Part shown: one piece after another, positions 26,176-35,012 of the stretch
Layout of the letters: each line of letters begins with the position of its first letter
Position numbering within the stretch: the first letter of the stretch is position 1
Assembly (NCBI RefSeq): GCF_013414195.1
Contig: NZ_JAATTV010000013.1
Coordinates: 48,119-112,118 of the forward strand
DNA: 64,000 bases
From: Psychrobacter sp. BI730
GTDB lineage: Bacteria > Pseudomonadota > Gammaproteobacteria > Pseudomonadales > Moraxellaceae
Direction of reading: 5' to 3'
Notes under the pieces: generated by a model
What the model saw: only the letters and a program-made list of their open reading frames with translations
Database searches by the model: none
What the model was told of the DNA's origin: nothing
Program-made: the position numbers and the translations under genes

Positions 26176-27300
26176 TTATATAAAGCTAATGCCGATATTG
26201 ATCAGACCACCGCCCAGTATTAACCAACCAAACATAATAGCACCCAAGATAAGCGGTCTAACGCCAGCTTGCTTGATCGCACTTAGATGCGTGGTCAGAC
26301 CTAATGCAAACATAGCCATCGCCAGTAACACATCATCTAGCATCACCATACTGCGTACGATACTCTCAGACATCGGCACCCAAGTATGTATCAACACAAT
26401 GCCGATAAAAATAAATGCGAACCATGGCACTTTGACTTGTTTGACGCGGGTCATAAATGACGCTGTCTCGTTTTTACTACTTTTATCTTCTATAGCGGTA
26501 TTATTTACGGTGCTATCTTTGGTTAGCGCAAAAGACAACACGAGTAAGAAAGGTGCAAGCATCATAACGCGTATCATCTTGGTCACGACCGCAGTATCGC
26601 CAATCTCAGTATTGATTGCATTACCTGCGACCACGACTTGCGCCACTTCATGAACGGTTGAGCCAGTGTACATGCCGTACTGCTGGGCGCTGAGCCAAGG
26701 CTGTAACCAACCAAGATGATATAAAAAAGGATACAGCAGCATTGCGATAGTGCCAAACACCACCACAGTTGCCACGGCGATAGTGACCTTGTGAGCTTGC
26801 GCGTTGACCACTGGCTCTGCGGCGATGACGGCAGCAGCACCGCAAATACTTGCCCCTGAGCCAATCAAAATCACCGTTTCTTTATCGACTTTTAACCATC
26901 TAGTACCTAACCAATAGGTCAGCAAAAAGGTTGACGTCAGTACCAGTGCATCAGTCATAATCGCTGGCATACCGACGCTCGCAACTTGCGTCATGGTCAG
27001 TTTAAACCCATAAAACATAATCGCTAAACGCAAGATTTGCCCTTTGGCAAAGCAAACGCCGCCGTTTAAACGTTCAGCGAATTTAGGATAGACGGTATTG
27101 CCCAAGATCATGCCTAGCAAAATCGCGAGCGTTAAAGAGGATAGTCCAACGATACGTCCGTTTGACCATACATCCAGACTACTGTCCAACCATAAGCAAA
27201 ATAAACTACCAATCAGAACGACTACCAATCCCGCCAAGTGACGGTGATTGGGGGTATAGTTGTGAACGGAGTTGCTGACTGATTGGACGAGTGTGTGCAT
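26176..27300 (-). CDS. yeiH: YeiH-family putative sulfate/sulfite exporter
   Basis: This is a 374-residue inner-membrane protein (UPF0324, YeiH family) with about ten helices. Segments typical of the family: LTLAILLGMILGNT, FAKGQILRLAIMFYGFKLT, IGSGASICGAAAVIAAEPVVNA near residues 150-170, STVHEVAQVVVAGNAI near 215, and VPWFAFIFIGIVLIHT. Members are annotated as putative sulfate exporters, and yeiE-yeiH pairs have been linked to sulfite handling. It is divergent from a LysR gene, the same arrangement as yeiE/yeiH in E. coli. AGGA lies 9 nt before the ATG. Substrate remains inferred. Confidence 0.88.
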   Translation of the reverse strand: MHTLVQSVSNSVHNYTPNHRHLAGLVVVLIGSLFCLWLDSSLDVWSNGRIVGLSSLTLAILLGMILGNTVYPKFAERLNGGVCFAKGQILRLAIMFYGFKLTMTQVASVGMPAIMTDALVLTSTFLLTYWLGTRWLKVDKETVILIGSGASICGAAAVIAAEPVVNAQAHKVTIAVATVVVFGTIAMLLYPFLYHLGWLQPWLSAQQYGMYTGSTVHEVAQVVVAGNAINTEIGDTAVVTKMIRVMMLAPFLLVLSFALTKDSTVNNTAIEDKSSKNETASFMTRVKQVKVPWFAFIFIGIVLIHTWVPMSESIVRSMVMLDDVLLAMAMFALGLTTHLSAIKQAGVRPLILGAIMFGWLILGGGLINIGISFI

Positions 27301-27333
27301 GATGCGGCATCCTATTACTTATATTAAGATAAG

Positions 27334-27345
27334 CATAAGCTTATG
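27334..27345. promoter_or_regulatory. Palindrome in the yeiH-yeiE divergent region
   Basis: CATAAGCTTATG is a perfect 12-bp palindrome 34 bp upstream of the yeiH start, suitable as a dimer-binding site. Linking it to the LysR regulator is inference. Confidence 0.35.
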
Positions 27346-27395
27346 AATAGACAGTATATGCCCGCTACATTTATAATAAAAACAGATTAATAAGA

Positions 27396-27429
27396 TATAA
27401 ACTATCGATTTTTTAGGTTAAAGTTTATA
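27396..27429. promoter_or_regulatory. Inverted repeat, candidate LysR-type operator
   Basis: The arms TATAAACT (27396-27403) and AGTTTATA (27422-27429) are separated by 18 bp. They lie between the divergent yeiH and LysR genes, 92 bp before the LysR start, where such regulators usually bind. Confidence 0.35.
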
Positions 27430-27520
27430 ATAGAAATAGATATATCGTGCATAAGCATCAAAAAAGACAAACGTTAAGAATAAGACAGGCTGAAAACTGA
27501 CATAAGGTATTATTAATATC

Positions 27521-28456
27521 ATGAAAAAATCTGTGCAGACAGTGCCAAAGATTACACTTAAGCAGCTTGCTGTTTTTGTCAGTATTTATCAGACAGGTAG
27601 CACCAGTCGCGCCAGTGAGGAGCTGCACTTATCGCAATCAGCGGTCAGTAACGCGCTGACAGAGCTAGAGTCTAGACTACAGATGCCGCTATTTGAGCGC
27701 GTCGGTCGCAGGCTCAATCAACACCCTAATGCCCATCCTATTTATATACAAGCTCAGGCTATCTTGGGTCAGTCGCTCACGCTTGAGCATTATCATCAAT
27801 ATCAAGCAGGACAGATTCATATCGGTGCTAGTACCACTATTGGCAATTACGTACTGCCATCATTGCTTGGCAAGCTATATGAGGCGCTGCCCGATGCCAA
27901 TGTCGATATGTATATTGCTAATACCCAAGAAGTGGTAAGTGAGGTTGAGCAACTAAATATCGATATCGCGCTGGTAGAAGGAATGCCGCGTCCGGTAGAT
28001 ATGAAAGTTATTGAGCAGCACAAATGGCGTACCGATACGCTAATGATATTTGCCAAGCGTGATAGCAAGTGGCTAAAGGGTATAGCTACCTATAGCCAAG
28101 ATAAGGACTGCTATCAGCTAAGTATCAATCAGCTAGCGCAGTTGCCGTTACTGGTGCGCGAGGCAGGGTCAGGCACACGGCAGATTATCGATGAGCAATT
28201 GCTTAAGTATCTACCTAATGCAGAAGTGGTGAAGGCGATACATCAATCCGAGGCCATCAAGCACATGGTGAGTGCAGATATTGGTCTTGGTTGTCTATCA
28301 CAGCATGTGATTGAGACAGAACTGGCGACAGGGACGCTGGTACAAGTGAACGTGGCGGGAATTGATCTATCGCGTACATGGTGGCTAGTCTGGCATAAAG
28401 CCCGTCACCAAAGCCCCATTTGGCAAACCTTTATAGATATTATTCAACAGGGTTAA
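27521..28456 (+). CDS. yeiE: LysR-family regulator, YeiE-like
   Basis: This is a 311-residue regulator. The N-terminal winged helix-turn-helix reads TLKQLAVFVSIYQTGSTSRASEELHLSQSAVSNALTELESRL near residues 11-52, then PLFERVGRRL. The co-inducer domain begins near 90 with IHIGASTTIGNYVLPSLLGKL and includes LPLLVREAGSGTRQIIDE, a CysB/YeiE-like pattern. Divergence from yeiH mirrors the YeiE-YeiH pair, so it probably controls that exporter and perhaps itself. A terminator follows. Confidence 0.88.
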   Translation: MKKSVQTVPKITLKQLAVFVSIYQTGSTSRASEELHLSQSAVSNALTELESRLQMPLFERVGRRLNQHPNAHPIYIQAQAILGQSLTLEHYHQYQAGQIHIGASTTIGNYVLPSLLGKLYEALPDANVDMYIANTQEVVSEVEQLNIDIALVEGMPRPVDMKVIEQHKWRTDTLMIFAKRDSKWLKGIATYSQDKDCYQLSINQLAQLPLLVREAGSGTRQIIDEQLLKYLPNAEVVKAIHQSEAIKHMVSADIGLGCLSQHVIETELATGTLVQVNVAGIDLSRTWWLVWHKARHQSPIWQTFIDIIQQG

Positions 28457-28493
28457 GCGATGAGTCTGGATGAACCTAAAATCTATTAGCCAT

Positions 28494-28531
28494 AAAAAAG
28501 CGCAGCATTAAAAGTTACGCTGCGCTTTTCT
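28494..28531. terminator. Bidirectional terminator
   Basis: AAAAGCGCAGC (28497-28507) pairs with GCTGCGCTTTT (28519-28529) and T/A tracts flank it. It lies between the convergent LysR and universal stress genes. Confidence 0.88.
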
Positions 28532-28576
28532 GTTTAGGATATGCTTTAGATAATATAAGACAATCAAAGCATATAG

Positions 28577-29038
28577 TTATGCTGAAACAGGCTTGTCCAG
28601 TCGCACCACAAAGCTATCGCAAGGTACATTGGGCAAGATATTATCTGCTGTCGCGCCACTGATCCATGCAGCGATACCCGTACGCTTATGACGACCGATA
28701 ACCAATAGATCGACATCGTGTTTATGACAGTAGCTGACGATACCTTCACTGCTAGAGATGGCAGTCGTGACTTCCGACGTTGCGGCATTTAGCTGATTGC
28801 GTTCAAGGAATTGCGCCAGCTTTGCACGCGCTTCTTGGCAGCGTTCATCATCAATCTCATCGTATAGGCTAGAGGCAGGCACCAGCTCATAGCCGAAGCC
28901 AACCATGGTGTCTTTGACAATATGCAAAACAGATAGCTTAGAGCCTGGACGGTTTTCGACGATGCGCTTGGCCTTTTGTGCGACTATATCTGCATCAGAG
29001 AGTAAGTCGGTGACCAGTAAAATATGTTCGTAACTCAT
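28577..29038 (-). CDS. Universal stress protein, first of a pair
   Basis: This is a 153-residue cytoplasmic UspA-fold protein. It starts MSYEHILLVTDLLSDADIVAQKAKRI and ends with the nucleotide-site pattern LLVIGRHKRTGIAAWISGATADNILPNVPCDSFVVR, close to the G-2x-G-9x-G(S/T) motif but with Ala-Asp in place of the usual Ser-Thr. This resembles UspA-type members, which bind ATP weakly. GAGGA lies 6 nt before the ATG. About 65 percent of positions match the neighbouring gene by eye, so the two are tandem duplicates separated by about 100 bp. Confidence 0.92.
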   Translation of the reverse strand: MSYEHILLVTDLLSDADIVAQKAKRIVENRPGSKLSVLHIVKDTMVGFGYELVPASSLYDEIDDERCQEARAKLAQFLERNQLNAATSEVTTAISSSEGIVSYCHKHDVDLLVIGRHKRTGIAAWISGATADNILPNVPCDSFVVRLDKPVSA

Positions 29039-29137
29039 AGCGTCTTCCTCATATCAGATAGTATTTACTATAGCACTACTCTAGGGCGCTGTTAAGTAAA
29101 GCTTGTCGTCTTTAGCAGCGGATTGGAGCAATGCCAA

Positions 29138-29599
29138 TTATTCCAAGACAGGCTGATCAAGCTTCACCACTAAGCTATCGCAAGGAGCATTTGGCAAGAT
29201 ACTATCGGCAGTGGCTCCTACCAACCAAGCAGCAATACCATGGCGCTCATGACGTCCAATGATAAGTAAATCGACGTCTTTTTCACGGCAGTAATTAATG
29301 ATACCTTTACTATTAGAGATGGCAGCGGTGATCTCAGAGTTGATTGCTTCCAGCTCATTACGTGCCAAAAATTGCGCTAATTTCGCCCGTGCTTCTTGCC
29401 ACTTTTCATTATCGACATCACCCGAGAGACTAGAGGCAGGCACGAGCTCATAACCAAAGCGCACCATGTCATCTTTGACTATATGCAAGACAGACAGCCT
29501 GGCTTCAGGAGAGCCTGCGAGGATACGCTTGGTTTTTAGCGCCACTTTGTCCGCATCGGATAGTAAGTCAGTGACCAATAAAACGTGTTGGTAGCTAAT
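29138..29599 (-). CDS. Universal stress protein, second of a pair, probable ATT start
   Basis: This is a UspA-fold paralogue of the adjacent gene, ending LLIIGRHERHGIAAWLVGATADSILPNAPCDSLVVKLD. No ATG or GTG exists at the expected N-terminus. Reading back in frame gives (I)SYQHVLLVTDLLSDAD, which aligns residue for residue with MSYEHILLVTDLLSDAD of the paralogue if translation starts at ATT (29599-29597). AGGAG sits exactly 6 nt before that ATT, and the resulting length, 153 residues, equals the paralogue's. A TTG 21 nt downstream is the next possible start but has no ribosome site and would remove the first beta strand. ATT is a rare initiator (as in infC) and would lower translation. Confidence 0.85.
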   Translation of the reverse strand: MSYQHVLLVTDLLSDADKVALKTKRILAGSPEARLSVLHIVKDDMVRFGYELVPASSLSGDVDNEKWQEARAKLAQFLARNELEAINSEITAAISNSKGIINYCREKDVDLLIIGRHERHGIAAWLVGATADSILPNAPCDSLVVKLDQPVLE

Positions 29600-29890
29600 A
29601 AGGTACTCCTATTAATAGTTAACTTTATAGTAGCAGTGCAAATCATCTTTGTTAAGTGATAAATCCATAATAAAATTGTGGATATTGATGGATTTGTAAC
29701 TTTAAGGCTTTAATAGCTAAAGTTGATAAGAACGTAGATTATGTGGTGGATTATTGCGTGACTGCCGCCTTGACTTATCCATGTCGCAGCCCCACTAATA
29801 GCGCTAAGCCAACTCTTTTTTAGCCAATTTATTACTCTATTTTCCCTGACAGTCAGGGCACTATACGCATAATAAGCGATAAGGATAACT

Positions 29891-32800
29891 ATGACGGACA
29901 CGCCATTTACTGCTGATTTAACGCTGCATCCAGCATTTGAGCTGATTGAGCATCGCCATATTGAGGCGCTATCGATGGATGTGCTGATCAGTCAGCATGT
30001 AAAAACAGGAGCGATGCATTATCATCTGGCACACCCAAGTGATGAAAATGCATTTTTGGTCGGTTTTCGCACCCAGCCAATGGACTCAAAAGGCGAGGCG
30101 CATGTTTTAGAACACGTGGCATTATGTGGTTCGAATAAGTTTCCAGTACGTGATCCGTTCTTCTCAATGATTAAACGCTCGTTAAATACGTTTATGAATG
30201 CGATGACTGCAGCCGACTGGACGGCCTATCCGTATGCGACGCAAAACAAAAACGACTATTTTAACTTGCTCGCTGTCTATCTAGATGCGTCGTTTTTCCC
30301 CAATATCCATCCGCTCGATTTTGCCCAAGAAGGCATCCGTGTGGAGCTTGATGAAAATGATAAGCCGCAGTTTAAAGGTATCGTTTTTAATGAAATGAAA
30401 GGTGCGATGAGTGGCGAGATTGATCAGCTATATCATAGGGTTGCTCATCATCTGTTCCCAACGACGACCTATCACTATAATTCAGGCGGCGATCCTGCCG
30501 ATATCCCTGACTTGACGCACACTGAGCTGACCGAGTTCCACCAGAGCCATTATCATCCGTCAAACAGCGTCATCATGAGCTTCGGTAATATTCCTGTTGC
30601 CGAGACGCAAGCGAAAATACACGAAGATGCTTTGATTCAATTTGAAGCAGGCAAGAAGCATGTATCGCGTCCAGAGCAACGTTTGTCTGCACCAATCAGT
30701 GCGGTTGATACTTATACTGCTGACGAAGCCGGTCCAGATCAGACGCATCATGTGGTTGCTTGGTTGCTACCATCGATTACCGATCCTAAGCAGCGCTTAG
30801 CGTTACGTCTGCTAGAAGGCGTATTGATTGAGCATGCAGGCTCGCCATTGCGTGCTTATCTTGACAGCCATCCACTAGGTAAAGCGCCAAGTCCACTATT
30901 GGGACTTGATGATAGCCATTATGAGATGGTCTTTTATACGGGACTGCGCGGCTCCAACCCTGAACATGCCGAAGCGGTCGAGCAGGGTATTATCGACTTG
31001 CTGACCGAAGTGGCAAATTCACCAGTCGACGATGAGACGATCGAAACCATTCTGCATCAGATTGAAATTGATCAGCGCCATATCGGCGGCGATAGCATTC
31101 CTTATGGTCTAAACCTTATGCTAGAGGGCTTTAGTACCGCCATTCATGATGGCAACCCTATCGACGTGTGGGAAGTGGATGAGCACTTACAGTGGCTACG
31201 CGAGCAAGTCGTCGATCCGCAATGGCTACCGAACTTGATTAAAACGCATCTGTTGGACAATCAGCATCGTGTACGCGTAACGATGACCCCTGATAGCGAA
31301 AAAACAGCCCGTTTGGCAGCAGCTGAACAAACTCGTCTAGATACTATCGCGATGGATCTGACCGCTGATGACAAAGCTATTTTAAAACAACAAGCTTTAG
31401 ATTTGGCTGCACGTCAAGCTGCGCCAGATGATTTGAGCTTATTACCAAAAGTAGGTCTAGAAGACGTACCAACGGATATCAGCTTTAAAGAAGGCACCCA
31501 AAAGCAGGTGCGTTTGAGCGGGCAAGACAGCACGCTATTTGAGTATGAAGCGGGTACCAATGGCATCTATTACTATCAGGTGATCATACCGTTGACCGAT
31601 GCGATTGGTAATGCGAACGCGGATGCGCTACCAGTCAATGATGTGATCAATCATCCATTGTTGCCTATTTATTTAAGCCTACTGTCTGAGCTAGGTACTG
31701 ACTCGCTTAGCGCTCATGAGATGCAAGCCAAGCAAGCAGCGCATTCTTCTGGTGTGACCGCTCGTATCAGCCAGCGTACCAACGTCGATGACAGTCAAGC
31801 GATTAGCAGTTATTTCGTTGTGGCAACGCGTGCGCTGAATCGCAAGCCTGAAGCGATTGATTTGCTCAAAGAAGTCATGGAGCACAGTATCTTTTCTGAG
31901 CATGACCGTATCAAAGAAATTTTGCAACAGCGTCAAGCAGGTTGGCAGTCAAACCTAGCAGGCTCAGGGCATTCTTATGCCATGCAAACGGCCAGTCGCG
32001 GTATGAGTCGTCAAGCACAGCTAGAGTATGTGCGCAGCGGTCTGCCAGCATTGAATGCGCTTAAGGATTTCTTGGCACATGCTAATACAGATGATGCTCA
32101 GTGGGATCAACTGGCTACGAGCTTGATGGATTTACATCAACGTCTGATCAGTTTGCCTAAGCATGCCGTTATTATCTGTGAAGCAGAGCAAACCGAACGC
32201 TTGAGTAGCTTAATCGTCGATAGCTGGAAAGATAGCCAAGCGACGACCGCTTCTAATGATTTAACGAACGCAGTAGCAAATATTCCAAGTGAGTTTGCAA
32301 ATCTGCAATTAGATATTGCGTTAAATGGTGCGACTGATACAGTCAAAGCATTAGAAAACGGGGTAGCGCTTGATGTTGCAGATTTAGCATGGCTAGTACC
32401 AACCAACGTCTATCACAATGCCAGTGCTTATACTGTACCTGCTGCTGACCATCCTGATACCGCTGCACTAATGGTATTAGCGCCTTACTTACGTAACGGC
32501 TATTTGCACAGTGCGATTCGTGAGCGCGGCGGTGCCTATGGCGGCGGCGCAGGTTACGATGCCAACGCTTGTGCCTTTAAGTTCTTTAGCTATCGTGATC
32601 CGCAATGCGCTGAGACCTTTGCTCACTTTGACGCCAGTATCGAATGGCTATTAAACGAGCCACAAACCGATGAGCAATTGGAAGAAGCGATCCTAGGTAT
32701 TATTTCGGGTATGGATAAGCCGGGCTCTCCTGCAGGTGAGGCGATCAAAGCGTGCTTTGCAAACCTGCATCATCGCGGTGTCGATTGGCAGCGTAAAATG

Positions 32801-32956
32801 CGTGCGTCAATATTAGCCGTGACGGTTGCTGATTTACAGCGCGTTGCCAAGCAATATCTGCAAGGGCAAAAGCATGCGCGTGCAGTGCTAGCGCCTTACG
32901 ACAAAGAAGAGGCAGTAAAAGGTCTTGGCTTTGAGGTTTGTAGAATTAAGAGCTAA
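29891..32956 (+). CDS. M16 zinc metallopeptidase, presequence-protease (PreP) type
   Basis: This is a 1021-residue insulinase-family peptidase of the M16C/PreP branch, which degrades short unfolded peptides in an enclosed chamber. The inverted zinc motif HVLEH is at about residues 71-75 (H71, E74, H75), followed by NTFMNAMTAADWTAYPYATQN and the downstream acidic ligand region FNEMKGAMS. The C-terminal half has the RERGGAYGGGAGYD motif that contacts substrate. No signal peptide is seen, so it is probably cytoplasmic. AAGGA lies 5 nt before the ATG. A strong terminator follows. It is monocistronic. Confidence 0.92.
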   Translation: MTDTPFTADLTLHPAFELIEHRHIEALSMDVLISQHVKTGAMHYHLAHPSDENAFLVGFRTQPMDSKGEAHVLEHVALCGSNKFPVRDPFFSMIKRSLNTFMNAMTAADWTAYPYATQNKNDYFNLLAVYLDASFFPNIHPLDFAQEGIRVELDENDKPQFKGIVFNEMKGAMSGEIDQLYHRVAHHLFPTTTYHYNSGGDPADIPDLTHTELTEFHQSHYHPSNSVIMSFGNIPVAETQAKIHEDALIQFEAGKKHVSRPEQRLSAPISAVDTYTADEAGPDQTHHVVAWLLPSITDPKQRLALRLLEGVLIEHAGSPLRAYLDSHPLGKAPSPLLGLDDSHYEMVFYTGLRGSNPEHAEAVEQGIIDLLTEVANSPVDDETIETILHQIEIDQRHIGGDSIPYGLNLMLEGFSTAIHDGNPIDVWEVDEHLQWLREQVVDPQWLPNLIKTHLLDNQHRVRVTMTPDSEKTARLAAAEQTRLDTIAMDLTADDKAILKQQALDLAARQAAPDDLSLLPKVGLEDVPTDISFKEGTQKQVRLSGQDSTLFEYEAGTNGIYYYQVIIPLTDAIGNANADALPVNDVINHPLLPIYLSLLSELGTDSLSAHEMQAKQAAHSSGVTARISQRTNVDDSQAISSYFVVATRALNRKPEAIDLLKEVMEHSIFSEHDRIKEILQQRQAGWQSNLAGSGHSYAMQTASRGMSRQAQLEYVRSGLPALNALKDFLAHANTDDAQWDQLATSLMDLHQRLISLPKHAVIICEAEQTERLSSLIVDSWKDSQATTASNDLTNAVANIPSEFANLQLDIALNGATDTVKALENGVALDVADLAWLVPTNVYHNASAYTVPAADHPDTAALMVLAPYLRNGYLHSAIRERGGAYGGGAGYDANACAFKFFSYRDPQCAETFAHFDASIEWLLNEPQTDEQLEEAILGIISGMDKPGSPAGEAIKACFANLHHRGVDWQRKMRASILAVTVADLQRVAKQYLQGQKHARAVLAPYDKEEAVKGLGFEVCRIKS

Positions 32957-32990
32957 GACGATTAGGTTTGTTCTTGATTAAAAGTTAAGC

Positions 32991-33025
32991 ACAAAAAAGC
33001 CAAGCATCATGCTTGGCTTTTTTGT
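32991..33025. terminator. Bidirectional terminator after the M16 peptidase
   Basis: ACAAAAAAGCCAAGCAT pairs with ATGCTTGGCTTTTTTGT around a minimal loop. It lies between convergent genes. Confidence 0.9.
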
Positions 33026-33039
33026 GGTTAGGTAATTGA

Positions 33040-33603
33040 TTAATATCGCTTGATACTCAAATCTTTGCCAATTTTGTCTTGATGAATCGGAAATTCTGAC
33101 AACTCGTTATACTGCTTACGATCAGCAAAGTAACTTTTTAGAGTACGGCGAATGGCTTCAAACGCCAGTGTATCCCATGGGATATCTTCTTCGCTAAACA
33201 GTGCACAGTCTAGGCTTTCTGAGCCAATACCATACGCGCCATCTTTTAGATCGGCTAGATAGATAGAGTAGATCTGTCCAATATCTGGTAAGTCATAAAT
33301 GCAGTATAGATGCGGATTCAGTACGATGGCATCAGCTTCTTCGTAGCTCTCGCGTGCTGCGCCTTCAGCCATGGTCTCGCCGTTTTCCATAAAACCTGCA
33401 GGTATCGTCCATAGCCCATATTGTGGCTCAATGGCACGGCGGCAGAGTAGCACTCTGTCTTCGTGTACGACTAGCGAGCCACAGATAACCTTTGGGTTTT
33501 CGTAGTGGATATAGTGGCAATTGGGGCATACCAAACGCGGCATATTGTCCGTAGGTGGGATTTTTCGTTCTGCTTCATGACCGCATTGGAGGCAATAGCG
33601 CAT
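33040..33603 (-). CDS. Nudix hydrolase with N-terminal zinc ribbon
   Basis: This is a 187-residue cytoplasmic Nudix enzyme that cleaves nucleoside-diphosphate-linked compounds. The N-terminus is a zinc ribbon with Cys4, Cys7, Cys26 and Cys29 (CLQC...CPNC). The Nudix box GFMENGETMAEGAARESYEEA, near residues 69-89, is intact (G-x5-E-x7-REx2EE form). A zinc ribbon plus Nudix is the layout of NudC-like NAD(H) pyrophosphatases, but this protein is shorter than NudC and lacks the NudC SQPWPFPxS motif, so an ADP-ribose or other substrate is equally likely. AAGG lies 7 nt before the ATG. Confidence 0.88.
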   Translation of the reverse strand: MRYCLQCGHEAERKIPPTDNMPRLVCPNCHYIHYENPKVICGSLVVHEDRVLLCRRAIEPQYGLWTIPAGFMENGETMAEGAARESYEEADAIVLNPHLYCIYDLPDIGQIYSIYLADLKDGAYGIGSESLDCALFSEEDIPWDTLAFEAIRRTLKSYFADRKQYNELSEFPIHQDKIGKDLSIKRY

Positions 33604-34145
33604 ATCAACTACCTTGTTATAAAAGTTATTGTGTATGATGTTTTTTATAGGTTATAAGACCTATATTTTTAAGTGCTGCTGTCATCGTTTCGAGATAAGT
33701 TAGACATAAGGATGATGAGACAGGTACTACGATCCGTAGACTGTGTAGACCTGAAATAACCCTAACTTAAACGTACCTGACTTATATAAGATATTATTCT
33801 AAAGAGCAGCTATCGTCTTAAGATAGCACATATTATCGACGGACAGAATCACGATAACAGTAACGCATCATTTCACAGATAGGCTTACTGTTATTGGTCA
33901 ACAAGGCCGTTATTGAGCATTGATAAGCAATGAATCAGTCACATAAATAGCATGCAGCCACTATTATATTGCGCTAGTCTAGTGAGTGTTCAGTAATTAT
34001 TGATACTAAAGCCGCTGACAAGTCGCGTGGCCGAGAACAATAAATAGATTGTTGGTTTTATTTACTAGTCGCGATTTTAATAATAGAAAATAAGAAAGAT
34101 GCTGGTGATACCGCTTAATAACGATAAAAATATAGGGCAATTATA
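33604..34145. other. Divergent intergenic region of the two Nudix genes
   Basis: These 542 bp carry no supported gene. They contain a 10-bp inverted repeat, ATAACAGTAA (33854-33863) with TTACTGTTAT (33885-33894), and a short hairpin, ATAGGT-ACCTAT, near 33649-33667. They hold the promoters of both flanking Nudix genes and may encode a small RNA, but I see no proof. Confidence 0.45.
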
Positions 34146-34880
34146 ATGTTACTCCCACCGGAGGCTGTAAGCTTCGATAACCTGTCAGTTGCTGTACCTA
34201 CTTTTATTCGTCATCCGACGCTTCGTCAATTAGCCGAACGAGTGCAACACGAGACCTTAAATGCGCTGACTAGTCCAGCGATGTACGAGAGTGGCAACAA
34301 CTCACAAAGTACGCGTATTTTGGACAGCTTATATCAGACACCGATTGCCGATGCCTCAATACTGGTCGCTATTACTCATGAGCGCAGGCCTAAACTATTA
34401 TTAACACGCCGTGCCGCCCATATGAATAGTCATGCGGGTGAAGTGTCTTGTGTGGGTGGTAAACATGATCGAGGCGATGGCAATAATGTCGTTACCGCAT
34501 TGCGTGAAGCCTGTGAAGAAACAGCGCTACCGCCCAATAAAGTCCAGTTGCTTGGTCAGCTACCTATTCAAACTTCAAAAAGTGGTATGAGCGTACGCCC
34601 AATCGTGGCACTCATCGCTCCTGGCCTGGTACTCGTACCTGAAGCGGGAGAAATATCACGCATCTTTTGGGCAGATTTAGAATCGTTAGTTACTCAACCA
34701 ACGGTAGAGTATGAAATTGAGTATAAGATGCAAGAGCAAATGGCTACCATACTGACGCCGAGCTGGCAGGTCGATGGTGAGACAGTATGGGGGCTAACAG
34801 GACGGGTAATTGCTAACCTATTAGAAACAGGATTTGATCGACAGCTAGAGTGGTATTACCGCGTCGAAAACAAACGCTGA
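34146..34880 (+). CDS. Nudix hydrolase, CoA pyrophosphatase (NudL) type
   Basis: This is a 244-residue cytoplasmic Nudix protein. The NudL/CoAse pattern is clear: LLTRRAAHMNSHAGEVSCVGGKHDRGDGNNVVTALREACEETALPPNKVQLLGQLPIQTSKSGMSVRPIVALI near residues 81-158. The box reads GGKHDRGDGNNVVTALREACEE, where the first Glu of the Nudix box is Asp, as in many CoA-cleaving members. These enzymes hydrolyse CoA to 4'-phosphopantetheine and adenosine 3',5'-bisphosphate. Its divergent neighbour is another Nudix gene. AGGG lies 8 nt before the ATG. The N-terminal 40 residues are less typical. Confidence 0.85.
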   Translation: MLLPPEAVSFDNLSVAVPTFIRHPTLRQLAERVQHETLNALTSPAMYESGNNSQSTRILDSLYQTPIADASILVAITHERRPKLLLTRRAAHMNSHAGEVSCVGGKHDRGDGNNVVTALREACEETALPPNKVQLLGQLPIQTSKSGMSVRPIVALIAPGLVLVPEAGEISRIFWADLESLVTQPTVEYEIEYKMQEQMATILTPSWQVDGETVWGLTGRVIANLLETGFDRQLEWYYRVENKR

Positions 34881-35012
34881 TAAATGTCATCTATTAATAA
34901 TATAGTCGATTCAATTTAAAAGTAGTACAAGGCAACCGAGTGTAGATGTATATGTGATACTTCAAACGAGGTTAACACAGTAATGCTTTTATAGTGGGAT
35001 GACTATAATCAT

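Noticed and set aside
29710..29901. 63-codon minus-strand frame before the M16 gene
   Set aside because: It overlaps the M16 start and the promoter region and has no ribosome site.
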